Shown piece by piece: positions 6,610 through 16,652 of a stretch of DNA of 39,508 bases. Each line of letters opens with the position of its first letter. Position 1 is the first letter of the stretch. Source of the stretch: Alloprevotella sp. (GTDB lineage: Bacteria > Bacteroidota > Bacteroidia > Bacteroidales > Bacteroidaceae); assembly GCA_017477205.1 (NCBI GenBank), contig JAFUXE010000026.1:1-39508 (forward strand). Reading direction: 5' to 3'. Both the position numbers and the translations under genes were made by a program. The notes under the pieces were generated by a model that had not been told where the DNA came from, made no database searches, and saw only the letters and a list, made by a program, of their open reading frames with translations.

Positions 6610-6691
6610 ATTCAGCCTGAAATTGTACAAATTCAGCCTGAAAATATACAAATTCAACCTAAAATTATACAAATTCAGGCTGAATTTGAAG
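6610..6691. repeat. Four phased 21-bp operator-like repeats
   Basis: Units start at 6610, 6631, 6652 and 6673, an exact 21-bp period, two helical turns. Units 1 and 2 carry the dyad TTCAGCCTGAA, unit 4 TTCAGGCTGAA, unit 3 a decayed form. The linkers resemble TTGTACAA, another palindrome. The array lies between the divergent HU-like and NERD genes and touches the -33 box of the former. The rest of the gene-free stretch 6480-6873 shows only the HU promoter and a near-consensus TAACTTCG (6832-6839) for the NERD gene. Confidence 0.85.
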
Positions 6692-6873
6692 GATCCGGTG
6701 CTTCGCACAATAAAATATGTGGGACGTCTGAAACTTTTCCGTACGCACGTCTCAAAGTTTCGAAGCCATTATGAAAACCCTGGAAAGTGGAATATTTATG
6801 AATAAATAGTCTTAAATTCACAGGAAATCTGTAACTTCGCCCCGCAAATTACAATATCGCTTCATCTGCAACT

Positions 6874-7611
6874 ATGTCATCTTTCGTACTACTGATTGGT
6901 TTCATAAGTTTATTCATTCTATTCCTACTACTTCACTTTAACTCTGCAAGCATTAAAGGACGTATTGGCGAATACAGAATAGCGAGGATACTTAATAAGC
7001 TTCCGGATAATTACTATCTCATTAACGACCTGTATATCCAACAAAACGGATATTCCACACAGATAGACCACGTGGTCATATCCGAATATGGCGTATTTGT
7101 GATAGAGACAAAGAATTATTCAGGCTGGATATACGGTTCTGACAATGCGGAATATTGGACAAAAAACCAATATGGCCATAAGTATAGATTCTATAATCCT
7201 ATCAGACAAAATGAGGCACATATAAGAACGTTACAAAACATTTTTCCTTTGTACTATGACAAGTTTGTTCCCATAGTTGTATTCCTACAAAAGGCCACGC
7301 TAAAGTTTACTACATCAAGTATCGTTATCTACTCCAGCCAGCTCAGATGTGTTATAAAAAGTTTTAAGTCACAAATACTCCAGCCAAGTGAGGCGGAAGA
7401 CATTTTCGACAAACTTTTATCTGCAAACATAACAGATCCGGAATTACGTAAACAGCATAAGTGGAATGTTTCAAACAATATAAACAAGAAGCGTACGCTG
7501 GTCAACAACGGAATCTGCCCGCGTTGTGGTGGAAGACTTGTTGTTAGAAGAGGAAGATACGGGAACTTCATCGGATGCTCTAATTATCCGAGATGTAGAT
7601 ATACGAGCTAG
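6874..7611 (+). CDS. NERD nuclease-related protein with zinc ribbon
   Basis: 245 residues. One N-terminal transmembrane helix (residues 4-22), then a NERD domain (about 28-145): [33 protein letters not shown] with the D-x(n)-ExK pattern of PD-(D/E)xK nucleases. The C-terminal 35 residues form a topoisomerase-type C4 zinc ribbon: [18 protein letters not shown] then CSNYPRC. This TM-NERD-zinc ribbon layout is known in bacteria and is suspected of DNA processing; the role is unproven. The gene is AT-rich against GC-rich neighbours and an IS3-family remnant abuts its 3' end, so transfer is likely. Confidence 0.85.
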   Translation: MSSFVLLIGFISLFILFLLLHFNSASIKGRIGEYRIARILNKLPDNYYLINDLYIQQNGYSTQIDHVVISEYGVFVIETKNYSGWIYGSDNAEYWTKNQYGHKYRFYNPIRQNEAHIRTLQNIFPLYYDKFVPIVVFLQKATLKFTTSSIVIYSSQLRCVIKSFKSQILQPSEAEDIFDKLLSANITDPELRKQHKWNVSNNINKKRTLVNNGICPRCGGRLVVRRGRYGNFIGCSNYPRCRYTS

Positions 7612-7862
7612 GTCTTCCTCTGCCCGGGGCGTTGGCAGAAAGCTATGCTTCTTCTTAAGACCCTCAATGCCTAACTCTTGATATCTCTGCCATAATACTT
7701 TTAGCTTTTTCTCATCAGAACCATAATGGCTGTAGACATAATGGAAACTATAACCGTCTTCTATCATGTGCATGTAACGGAGATAGTCTGACAAGCTGTG
7801 TTTCTTTTGTTTCTTCTTTAACATAATACACCCCAAAAGTTTTTGTTTAACTTTTGGGTGCA
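7612..7862 (-). pseudogene. IS3-family (IS150-like) left-end remnant
   Basis: Reading leftward from 7862, TGCACCCAAAAGTT is the typical terminal repeat of IS150-group elements, mirrored by AACTTTTGGGGTGT at 7828-7841. An ATG at 7824 then opens an OrfA-like helix-turn-helix (SLSDYLRYMHMIEDGYSFHY, LKVLWQRYQELGIEGLKKK), about 55 residues, after which the frame continues only as the antisense of the NERD gene. The right part of OrfA, all of OrfB and the right end are missing, so about 250 bp of a 1.2-1.5-kb element survive. The exact break is near the NERD stop codon. Confidence 0.65.
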
Positions 7863-7867
7863 CTTCA

Positions 7868-8012
7868 AGGCTCCCTTCTTCGGGGGCTTTTTTATGCTTT
7901 CCGCAGGGGACGAACTTCGTGCGTCCTTCCTGCGACTGACGCATAGCCCCCTCAGGCTCCCTTCTTCGGGGGCTTTTTTTATGCTTTCCGCAGGGGACGA
8001 ACTTTGTGCGTC
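7868..8012 (+). repeat. 58-bp direct repeat with twin terminators
   Basis: 7868-7925 and 7954-8012 are near-identical (one substitution, one T length difference), 86 bp apart. Each starts with a hairpin, AGGCTCCC and GGGGGCTT round TTCTTC, followed by T6 or T7 (7868-7893 and 7954-7980), so the unit is a duplicated plus-strand terminator plus a tail beginning ATGCTTTCCGCAGGGG. It probably terminates NERD transcription. No gene is visible from 7863 to 8778; the stretch holds this and the next three repeat families. Confidence 0.75.
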
Positions 8013-8149
8013 AGCCGGTATTTCATTTTTAAGGAATGTGTGGACATAGTATCATCCGTGGGAAACCATGAGCCGGGTCTCTGCTCCTGTCCATAACCCG
8101 GATGGCTGGAAAAAAGGCAATTCTTGGGCAACGTAGTAAGCCATTTTCC

Positions 8150-8231
8150 GAACATAGGGTTCGTGGGCCGATGAACATAGGGTTCATGGCGGGATGAACA
8201 TAGGGTTCATGGGGCGATGAACATAGGGTTC
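8150..8231. repeat. Four 23-bp dyad repeats
   Basis: GAACATAGGGTTC recurs at 8150, 8173, 8196 and 8219, an exact 23-bp period; the inner copies extend to the dyad ATGAACATAGGGTTCAT (6-bp arms, 5-bp centre). 23 is not a multiple of three, so a coding origin is unlikely. No adjacent promoter is evident. Confidence 0.85.
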
Positions 8232-8256
8232 GGGAAACGGGGCTCGAAACATGTCT

Positions 8257-8297
8257 CTGTAGTTTAAAGGTTTTGGTCTGTAGTTTAAAGGTTTTGG
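8257..8297. repeat. Two 21-bp direct repeats
   Basis: CTGTAGTTTAAAGGTTTTGG occurs at 8257 and 8278, 21-bp period, directly after the 23-bp array. Confidence 0.8.
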
Positions 8298-8500
8298 CCC
8301 AAGTACCTTGAGCCTTATTTGTAATGCAGGTTGACCTTGGTCGGTGCTTAATTTTAGTTTCAGTTGATAGCCGTTGCCAGGGCGCAATGCCACTGCCACC
8401 ATCATAGGCGGGGGTGGCCGAAGCGTTACGCCGCGTGGCAGAGATGGCAGGGGCGGAGCCAAAGAAATGGAGCCGAAAGCCTTCAGCCTCACCGTAGCCC

Positions 8501-8650
8501 GCTTTACCTAAGCTTTACCTAAGCTTTACCTAAGCTTTCCCCAAGCCCTTCCCAAGCTCTACCCAAGCCCTACCCAGCCCTTCGGAGCAGCTTGATACTT
8601 GGGTAATACTTGGGTAAGGCTTGGGTAATACTTGGGTAAGGCTTGGGTAG
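8501..8650. repeat. Inverted 11-bp minisatellites forming a giant hairpin
   Basis: Seven 11-bp units of the type GCTTTACCTAA / GCCCTACCCAA (8501-8577) are followed, after 18 bp, by five inverted units TACTTGGGTAA / GGCTTGGGTAA (8596-8650). CTACCCAAGCC at 8560-8570 is the exact complement of GGCTTGGGTAG at 8640-8650. The period is one helical turn. RNA or single-stranded DNA could fold into a stem of about 55 bp. Confidence 0.85.
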
Positions 8651-8701
8651 AGCCTTACTGATGCTTTTTTTGTGCTCCTCTGACCGAAGGGCGGTTCAGT
8701 G

Positions 8702-8738
8702 AAAAAAGCCCCGCAAGGACGCGGGGAGCCTTGCGGGG
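8702..8738 (-). terminator. Terminator of the hut operon
   Basis: CCCCGCAAGG (8709-8718) and CCTTGCGGGG (8729-8738) pair perfectly; on the minus strand C then six T follow. It lies 41 bp after the hutI stop. Confidence 0.85.
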
Positions 8739-8778
8739 GATAGCCGTTATGTGATTCAGGTAATGCGTTCTGGGGCGT

Positions 8779-10056
8779 TCAGGGGCATCCGCAGCCCCCG
8801 CCGGGGCAGGGGTGGGGCAGGCCGCGCAGGAACACGCGCTTCACGAGGGGCGTCGTGTAGGCATAGGGCAGGAAATCGGCGGAGGGGATGGGGGGCGTGA
8901 GGAAGAAGCTGGCTACCTTGCCGACGTCCAGCGTGCCGTAGTCCGCGGCGATGCCCATGGCGGCGGCGCTGTTCAGCGTGGCGGCGTTGAGGGCCTCGGC
9001 GGGGAGCAGGCGCATCTTGATGCAGGCCAGGGAGAGGGCAAACTTCATGTCGCCGCTGGGCGTGCTGCCGGGATTGTAGTCCGAGGCTACGGCCACGGCG
9101 AGGCCCCGCTCTATCATCCTGCGCGCGGGGGCATAGGGCATGTTCAGGAAGAAGGAGGTGCCGGGCAGGGCCGTGGGAATCGTGCCGGGCGCCTCTGCCA
9201 GCATGTCGATGTCAGCGTCCGTCATGCTTTCGAGGTGGTCCACGGAAAGGGCTTCGTTCCTGACGGCCACTTCCACGCCGCCGGAGTCCGCGAGCTCCTG
9301 GCCGTGGATCTTCGGCATCATGCCGTACTCCCGGCCAGCTTTCAGCAGGCGGTCGGTCTCCCCGGGCGTGAAGAAGCCTTCGTCGCAGAACACGTCGATG
9401 AAGTCCGCAAGCTGCTCGCGGCCCACGGCGGGAATCGTCTCGCGGATGAGGTAGTCGACGTACTCCGCCTGGCGTCCCTGGAAGGCGCGCCCCACGGCAT
9501 GGGCACCGAGGAAGGTGCTGCGCACGCAGAGGCCGGGGTAGCTGGTGCGGATGCGGCGGATGACGCGCAGCATCTTCAGCTCGTCCTCCGTGTTCAGGCC
9601 GTAGCCGCTCTTTATCTCGATGGCTCCCGTGCCCTTGCTGATGACTTCCTCCACGCGTCCGGAGGCCTGCCGGAAGAGTTCGTCCTCGGAGAGCTTGTGG
9701 AGGCGGTCGGCGGAGTTGAGGATGCCGCCGCCGCGCCGCGCTATCTCGGCGTAGCTGAGGCCGCGGATTTTATCCACGAACTCGCCCTCGCGGCTGTCGG
9801 CATAGACGATGTGCGTGTGGCTGTCGCAGAAGGTGGGGAAGAGGGCTCCGCCCCCGGCATCGACGGTGCTGTCCGCCTCCCTCTCCGGGGGGCATTGCGC
9901 CATGCTGCCGAAGTCCCTGACGCGTCCGTCCGCGGCCAGCAGCCATGCGTCCCTGAGGACGGGGAGCTGCCGCATCTCCCCGCCCCGCAGGGCTTCGCGC
10001 CGGGGCGTTCGCCGGGCGCTGACGAGGAGTCCGATGTTCTTGACGAGGAGTTTCAT
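8779..10056 (-). CDS. hutI: Imidazolonepropionase
   Basis: 425 residues, family length. Hydrolyses 4-imidazolone-5-propionate to N-formimino-glutamate, the third step of histidine degradation, in the cytoplasm. Amidohydrolase-fold markers: FCDSHTHIVYADSREGEF (metal His pair, residues about 78-95), IEIKSGYGLNTEDELKMLR, the His of STFLGAHAV, IHGQELADSGG, and the late metal Asp in VASDYNPGSTP. The C-terminus ends in an unusual Cys/Gly tail (CPGGGCGCP), which could bind metal or be a random extension. Last gene of the ftcD-hutU-hutH-hutI operon, 13 bp after hutH, the junction being a 17-bp tandem duplication. Confidence 0.95.
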   Translation of the reverse strand: MKLLVKNIGLLVSARRTPRREALRGGEMRQLPVLRDAWLLAADGRVRDFGSMAQCPPEREADSTVDAGGGALFPTFCDSHTHIVYADSREGEFVDKIRGLSYAEIARRGGGILNSADRLHKLSEDELFRQASGRVEEVISKGTGAIEIKSGYGLNTEDELKMLRVIRRIRTSYPGLCVRSTFLGAHAVGRAFQGRQAEYVDYLIRETIPAVGREQLADFIDVFCDEGFFTPGETDRLLKAGREYGMMPKIHGQELADSGGVEVAVRNEALSVDHLESMTDADIDMLAEAPGTIPTALPGTSFFLNMPYAPARRMIERGLAVAVASDYNPGSTPSGDMKFALSLACIKMRLLPAEALNAATLNSAAAMGIAADYGTLDVGKVASFFLTPPIPSADFLPYAYTTPLVKRVFLRGLPHPCPGGGCGCP

Positions 10057-10080
10057 TGGCGGAGGAGTTTCATTGGCGGA
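10047..10080. repeat. 17-bp tandem duplication at the hutH-hutI junction
   Basis: Minus-strand TCCGCCAATGAAACTCC occurs twice in tandem (10080-10064, 10063-10047). The first copy holds ATGA, in which TGA is the hutH stop; the second holds the hutI ATG. The undivided ancestor would have been an ATGA stop-start overlap. Confidence 0.85.
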
Positions 10081-11545
10081 GGAATTCTACGGCCTTGGCG
10101 ATGAGCGGGTACATCAGCACGTCGTCCCCGACGAAGGGCACCTCGCGGCGGAAGGCGGCATGGATGCGCTCCACCTCGGGCGAGGACTTCAGGGGGCGGC
10201 GGAACTCAAGGGCCTGGGCGGCGTTGAGCAGTTCGATGGCCAGCACGCGCTCCGTGTTCAGTACGACCTTGTAGAGCTTGACGGCTGCGTTGGCGCCCAT
10301 GCTGACGTGATCCTCCTGGTCCTGGCAGGAGGGGATGCTGTCCAGCGAGGCGGGAATGGCGAGCGTCTTGTTCAGGCTCACGACGGAGGCCGCCGTATAT
10401 TGCGTAATCATGAAGCCGCTGTTCACGCCGGGACGTGCCACGAGGAAGTCGGGCAGGCCGCGCGTGCCGGAGACGAGGCGGTAGATGCGGCGCTCGGAGA
10501 TGTTCGCCAGCTCGCTCAGGGCCACGGACAGGAAGTCAATGGGCAGGGCGATGGGTTCGCCGTGGAAGTTCCCGGCGGAGATGATGAGGTCCTCGTCGGG
10601 GCATACGGTGGGGTTGTCCGTGGCGGAGTTCACCTCCGTGTCGATGATGCTGCGGACGTAGCGGATCGTGTCCTTCACGCTTCCGTGCACCTGCGGCACG
10701 CAGCGGAAGGAGTAGGGGTCCTGCACGTGCGTCTTGGGCTGTGCTATCAGCTCGCTGTCCTTCAGGAGCTCGCGCATGCGTGCCGCCGTCTCTATCTGGC
10801 CCTGGTGCGGGCGTACGGCATGCACGGCGTGCGTGAAGGGCTCGATGCGCCCGTCGTAGGCGTCGAGGGACATGGCGGCGATGGTGTCCGCCCAGCGGCT
10901 CAGGCGCTCTGCCTGGAGGAGAGCCCACACGGCGAAGGCGCTCATGTTCTGCGTGCCGTTGAGAAGCGCCAGGCCTTCCTTCGAAGCCAGCGTGATGGGC
11001 TGCCAGCCCTTCCGCCGGAGGATTTCTGCCCCGGGGAGCACTTCGCCGTCCAGCTCAGCCTCGCCAAGGCCCACGAGGGGCAGGCACAGGTGGGCCAGCG
11101 GCACGAGGTCGCCGCTGGCACCGAGCGACCCCTGGCGATAGACTACGGGATAGACGCCCTCGTTGAAGAAGTCCACGAGGCGCTCCACCGTCTCCAGCTG
11201 GCATCCGGAGTAGCCGTAGCTCAGCGACTGCACCTTCAGCAGGAGCATGATTTTCACGATTTCGTTCGGCACACGCTCGCCCGTTCCGCAGGCATGGCTC
11301 TTGATGAGGTTTATCTGCAGCTGTTGCAGCATGTCCTCCGAGATGGACACCTTGCAGAGCGAGCCGAAGCCCGTCGTGACGCCGTAGATGGGGGCGTCGC
11401 TGCTCTTGATTTTTTCGTCCAGGAACCTGCGGCACCGGAGGATGCGCTGGCGGGCGTCTTCGCTCAGTTCGATACGGATGTTATTGCTGATGATTTCGCC
11501 GATGCGTTCAATCGTGAGGTGCTCGGCAGAGATTTTATGGTTCAC
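10070..11545 (-). CDS. hutH: Histidine ammonia-lyase
   Basis: 491 residues. Deaminates L-histidine to urocanate, the first step of the pathway; a cytosolic homotetramer in the family. The MIO cofactor triad is visible in GSLGASGDLVPLAHL (Ala-Ser-Gly, about residue 143), and the conserved YGVTTGFGSL and QDPYSFRCVPQVHG are present. The start is GTG at 11545: no ATG gives the conserved N-terminus. Preceded by an AT-rich 72-bp gap from hutU containing a 22-bp direct repeat; its TGA was originally in an ATGA overlap with hutI. Confidence 0.96.
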   Translation of the reverse strand: MNHKISAEHLTIERIGEIISNNIRIELSEDARQRILRCRRFLDEKIKSSDAPIYGVTTGFGSLCKVSISEDMLQQLQINLIKSHACGTGERVPNEIVKIMLLLKVQSLSYGYSGCQLETVERLVDFFNEGVYPVVYRQGSLGASGDLVPLAHLCLPLVGLGEAELDGEVLPGAEILRRKGWQPITLASKEGLALLNGTQNMSAFAVWALLQAERLSRWADTIAAMSLDAYDGRIEPFTHAVHAVRPHQGQIETAARMRELLKDSELIAQPKTHVQDPYSFRCVPQVHGSVKDTIRYVRSIIDTEVNSATDNPTVCPDEDLIISAGNFHGEPIALPIDFLSVALSELANISERRIYRLVSGTRGLPDFLVARPGVNSGFMITQYTAASVVSLNKTLAIPASLDSIPSCQDQEDHVSMGANAAVKLYKVVLNTERVLAIELLNAAQALEFRRPLKSSPEVERIHAAFRREVPFVGDDVLMYPLIAKAVEFLRQ

Positions 11546-11582
11546 GGTCTTTCCCTAATTTTTAATTTATGATTTTTATTTA

Positions 11583-11617
11583 GTCAATTCTTGATTTATA
11601 ATCGGTCAATTTTTGAT

Positions 11618-11620
<3 letters not shown>
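11583..11620. repeat. 22-bp direct repeat in the hutU-hutH gap
   Basis: GTCAATTCTTGATTTA (11583) and GTCAATTTTTGATTTA (11605) lie 22 bp apart, the second overlapping the hutU stop; ACTCAATTTTCAATTCA follows as a degenerate third copy. AT-rich within GC-rich surroundings. Confidence 0.7.
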
Positions 11621-13618
<1,998 letters not shown>

Positions 13619-13640
13619 AGATTTGTGTTTTGGCTGTTTC

Positions 13641-13739
13641 GGGTTTTCCGGGTTTTCCGGGGATTCCGGGCTTTCCGGGCCTTCCGGGTTTTCCGGAATC
13701 TCCGGAGACTCCGGATTTTCCGGGCCTTCCGGAATCTCC
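13641..13739. repeat. Eleven 9-bp repeats between ftcD and hutU
   Basis: Exactly 99 bp = 11 units; minus-strand consensus GGAAAACCC / GGAGATTCC, each unit a near-palindrome of the form GGANNNYCC. Variation falls in the middle three bases. Confidence 0.9.
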
Positions 13740-13748
13740 TTTATTCAT

Positions 13749-15458
13749 TTATCCTATTGCGGCTTCCACGATGCTGACGATTTCGGCACGTTCGCGGTCG
13801 GCGGCAGCCATGATGCTGCGTACTTCGGCGACGTACTTTTCGGCTTCTGCGCGGTCCTTCAGCGAGGCGGCGTTTATCTTCACGTTCATGCCGGCTCCGA
13901 AGACGGCGGCGTGTGCGGCCAAGGCTCCGACGCCAGCGTCGGTGATGCTGTTCGGGTTGCCTTCGCGTGCCATCTGCCTGCAGATTTCAAACACGCGGAA
14001 GGAGGCCTTCATGGTTTGCAGCGGCACCTGCGTGGCATAGCGCGTGGCATCCTGTATGGCGGCCGAGCGCGCGGCCTTTTCCTCCTCCGTATTCTTGGGA
14101 AGTCCGAAGGCACTCATTATTTTGTTGAAAGCCCGCGTGTCCTCGTCCACGAGGAAGAGCAGTTCCTTCATGAGCGCCTGTCCCTTCTCCGCCCAGAGGC
14201 TGAACTCCGGACAACGCGCGTCCCATCCGGCCTTGTGGCTGGAGAGGTTGGCCACCATCGTTCCCAAAGCTGCGCCCAGCGCACCCATGTATGCGGAGAT
14301 GGTGCCGCCGCCGGGAGCCGCACTCTCGCGGCTCGTCTCCTCGGCGAAGCCGTTCACCGTGAGGTCCACGAGCAGGTTGCCCTCCTTCTGCGCATCTTCC
14401 AGCATGTATTCGATGACTTTCTCGCGCGGGTTGAACGGCTTCAGGTCGTCGAGCCCCATGCTCTTGACGGCTATTTTCAGGATGTCCTGTTCAGGAATGC
14501 CCGTTGAGCGGTTCTGCTTTTCAAGGAAGTATTTGCCTGCGTCAATGAGCGCCTTCTTGGGGATGAGTCCCACGATTTCCGTTCCCGTCACGCGAATGCC
14601 GCGATTCTGTGCGCAGCGGCATACTTCGTCGAAGGCAACGTGCAGGGGCGTGACGTTCAGGTTCGTCATGTTCATCGACACCTGGGCGATGCCGTATTCG
14701 TCGATGTACCAGCCGATGGCCTTCGTGGCCTTCAGGGTGCCCGGCTGCATGATGGGGTTGCCGTCGGCATCCTTCAGGATTTTGCCGACGATGGAACCTC
14801 CTTCGCGCATGGGGCGTCCTTTCTCGCGGACGTCGAAGGCAATGGCGTTGGCGCGGCGCGTGGAGGTGGTGTTGAGGTTATAGTTCACGGCCACGAGGAA
14901 GTCGCGTGCCCCGACGGCCGTGATGCCCGTGCGCTGGACGTGTTCGCTGATTTCCTTCGGCATGAAGTCCGGTTGCTTGCCAGGCGTCGTGAGCTTCTCG
15001 CGGAGAGCTTCATATTCCCCCTCGCGGCATACGGCCAGGTTCTTGCGTTCGGGCGTAAAGGCTGCGGCCTCGTAGCAGTAGCAGGGGATGCCTGCCTCCT
15101 CGGCGATACGCTTCGCCAGGGCACGCGCCAGCTCTGCGCACTCCTCCAGCGTGATGCCGCTGACGGGAATGAGCGGGCACACGTCCGTGGCTCCCATGCG
15201 CGGATGCGCGCCGTGGTGCTGGCGCATGTCTATCAGCTGCCCGGCTTTCACGACGGCCTGGAAGGCAGCTTCCACGACGCATTCGGGGCTTCCCACGAAG
15301 GTCACGACCGTACGGTTGGTGGCCTCGCCGGGATCCACGTCAAGCAGCTTTACGCCCTTTACGGCTTCAATTTCGTTTGTAATCTGTTTGATGATGTCCA
15401 TGTTGCGCCCTTCGCTGAAATTGGGGACGCACTCAACAATCTGCTGTTTGTTTTCCAT
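13749..15458 (-). CDS. ftcD: Fused glutamate formimidoyltransferase / formimido-THF cyclodeaminase
   Basis: 569 residues, close to the bifunctional animal FTCD (541). The N-terminal part (1-330) transfers the formimino group from formiminoglutamate to tetrahydrofolate: ECVPNFSEGRNMDIIKQI, HHGAHPRMGATDVCPLIP, GITAVGARDFLVAVNYN. The C-terminal part (345-569) is the FchA-like cyclodeaminase releasing ammonia and forming 5,10-methenyl-THF: SAAPGGGTISAYMGALGAAL. First gene of the operon, so histidine carbon is routed to one-carbon metabolism instead of to formamide (no hutG here). Promoter at 15496-15527. Confidence 0.95.
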   Translation of the reverse strand: MENKQQIVECVPNFSEGRNMDIIKQITNEIEAVKGVKLLDVDPGEATNRTVVTFVGSPECVVEAAFQAVVKAGQLIDMRQHHGAHPRMGATDVCPLIPVSGITLEECAELARALAKRIAEEAGIPCYCYEAAAFTPERKNLAVCREGEYEALREKLTTPGKQPDFMPKEISEHVQRTGITAVGARDFLVAVNYNLNTTSTRRANAIAFDVREKGRPMREGGSIVGKILKDADGNPIMQPGTLKATKAIGWYIDEYGIAQVSMNMTNLNVTPLHVAFDEVCRCAQNRGIRVTGTEIVGLIPKKALIDAGKYFLEKQNRSTGIPEQDILKIAVKSMGLDDLKPFNPREKVIEYMLEDAQKEGNLLVDLTVNGFAEETSRESAAPGGGTISAYMGALGAALGTMVANLSSHKAGWDARCPEFSLWAEKGQALMKELLFLVDEDTRAFNKIMSAFGLPKNTEEEKAARSAAIQDATRYATQVPLQTMKASFRVFEICRQMAREGNPNSITDAGVGALAAHAAVFGAGMNVKINAASLKDRAEAEKYVAEVRSIMAAADRERAEIVSIVEAAIG

Positions 15459-15495
15459 GAGGGTGTCAAGGTTTTTATATGAATGTATTTGCCTG

Positions 15496-15527
15496 CAAAT
15501 TTAGCGATACCGTCACAATCTCACCAA
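15496..15527 (-). promoter_or_regulatory. Promoter of the hut operon
   Basis: Minus-strand TTG (15527-15525), 21-bp spacer, TAAATTTG (15503-15496); leader about 30-35 nt to the ftcD ATG. No HutC/HutP-type operator recognised. Confidence 0.7.
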
Positions 15528-15552
15528 ATTTTTGCAGGAAAAAGTAAGGGAA

Positions 15553-15595
15553 CCCCCGCAAGGTTGCATGTGTGGGGACGTATGCCTTGCGGGGG
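15553..15595 (-). terminator. Hairpin after the glycosyltransferase gene
   Basis: CCCCCGCAAGG (15553-15563) and CCTTGCGGGGG (15585-15595) pair perfectly over 11 bp. The stem is the same as that of the hut terminator at 8709-8738, with a different loop. Only a weak T run follows (TTCCCTTACTTTTT on the minus strand). Confidence 0.6.
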
Positions 15596-15626
15596 ATTTG
15601 GGGGAAAACTTATTGTAGGACCGGCC

Positions 15627-16652
15627 TCAAAAGTATGGTTTGAGGCTTTCGAAAGTCTTCTTTCCGCGCAGGTAGTAGAGGCGCAGGAGGCTCGCGGGGA
15701 GAATCTCGGGAATGGGGCCGGGGGCGGCCGCCTTCAGGTTCTCCTCACGCTGCGGGCGGAACTCCTCGCGGCGACGCTTGAACTCGCGGCGGGCACGGAC
15801 AACGGCAGCTGCGTGGTTCCAGCCGTCCGTCAGCAGCATCTTTGCCGCAGCAACATAGTCCAGGAGACAGCGCACGCGCATGACGCCTCGCAAGTCCCGC
15901 TCGGGGAGGTTCTTGTAGAGCATGAAGAGGTTGTTGCGGAAGTTCAGGAACGTCTTCCTCGGGCTTCCGGCGTTCAGCGTGCCGCCGCCGACGTGATAGA
16001 CGCGGCTCCGGGGTACACAATATATTTCTTTCGCGCGCGCGCGAAGCCGCCAGCAGAGGTCTATCTCCTCCATGTGGGCGAAGAAGCGGCCGTCAAGGCC
16101 TCCCGCCGCCTCCCAGTCCTTGCGGCGCACCATCAGGGCGGCACCTGTTGCCCAGAGTAGGGGACAGGGCTCGTCATATTGTCCGAGGTCTTTCTCCACG
16201 GTCGAGAAAACGCGACCGCGACAGAAGGGATATCCATAGCGGTCAAGGAAACCACCAGAGCCTCCGGCATATTCAAACCGGTCACGCTCGCCTTCGGCCA
16301 GCAGCTTGGGCTGGCAGGCGGCGGCTTCGGGATGGCCGTCCATGAAGTCAATGAGCGGGCGCAGCCAGCCGGGCGTCACCTCTACGTCGGAGTTCAGGAG
16401 CACGAGGTACTCGGCTTTTTCGACCGCAAGAGCGCGATTGTAGCCTTCCGCGAATCCGTAGTTTTTATCGAGGAGCGTGAGGCGAACCGTGGGAAACTCG
16501 CTGCGGAGGAGTTCTATGCTCCCGTCGGTGGAACCGTTGTCAGCCACGACGACTTCCGCGTCGTCGCCGCTATTTTCCACAACGGAGGGTAGAAAGCGGC
16601 GCAGCATGGCCTCGCCGTTCCAGTTGAGAATAACTATTGAGACTCTTGGCAT
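15627..16652 (-). CDS. Family 2 glycosyltransferase
   Basis: 341 residues from ATG 16652, chosen because MPRVSIVILNWNG is the canonical GT2 start; upstream in-frame sequence is the shadow of mtaB. GT-A fold markers: VVVADNGSTDGSIELL (residues 32-47), NYGFAEGYNRAL, the metal-binding LLNSDVEVTPGW (D-x-D-like), and the acceptor-side HMEEIDLCWR (ED motif of the catalytic base). No transmembrane segment is clear, fitting a cytosolic or peripheral enzyme building a surface polysaccharide; rhamnosyltransferase-like in pattern, donor unknown. Overlaps the end of mtaB by 19 bp, so cotranscribed. The Bacteroidota mtaB-GT2 pairing is known to me from synteny. Confidence 0.88.
   Translation of the reverse strand: MPRVSIVILNWNGEAMLRRFLPSVVENSGDDAEVVVADNGSTDGSIELLRSEFPTVRLTLLDKNYGFAEGYNRALAVEKAEYLVLLNSDVEVTPGWLRPLIDFMDGHPEAAACQPKLLAEGERDRFEYAGGSGGFLDRYGYPFCRGRVFSTVEKDLGQYDEPCPLLWATGAALMVRRKDWEAAGGLDGRFFAHMEEIDLCWRLRARAKEIYCVPRSRVYHVGGGTLNAGSPRKTFLNFRNNLFMLYKNLPERDLRGVMRVRCLLDYVAAAKMLLTDGWNHAAAVVRARREFKRRREEFRPQREENLKAAAPGPIPEILPASLLRLYYLRGKKTFESLKPYF

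Noticed and set aside
7471..7611. Continuation of the IS3 OrfA frame into the NERD gene
   Set aside because: This part is simply the complement of the NERD zinc-ribbon coding sequence and has no transposase pattern.
8184..8492. Minus-strand 102-codon ORF through the 23-bp and 21-bp repeats
   Set aside because: Its periodic ends (PKPLNYR, PMNPMFIP) come from the repeats; 23 bp is not a codon multiple and no promoter or leader is seen.
8812..10104. Long plus-strand ORFs across the hut operon, fkp and rng regions (for example 8812-10104, 9809-11572, 35964-37403)
   Set aside because: They are antisense shadows of recognised genes in GC-rich DNA, with His/Val/Gly/Ala-rich translations and no domain pattern.
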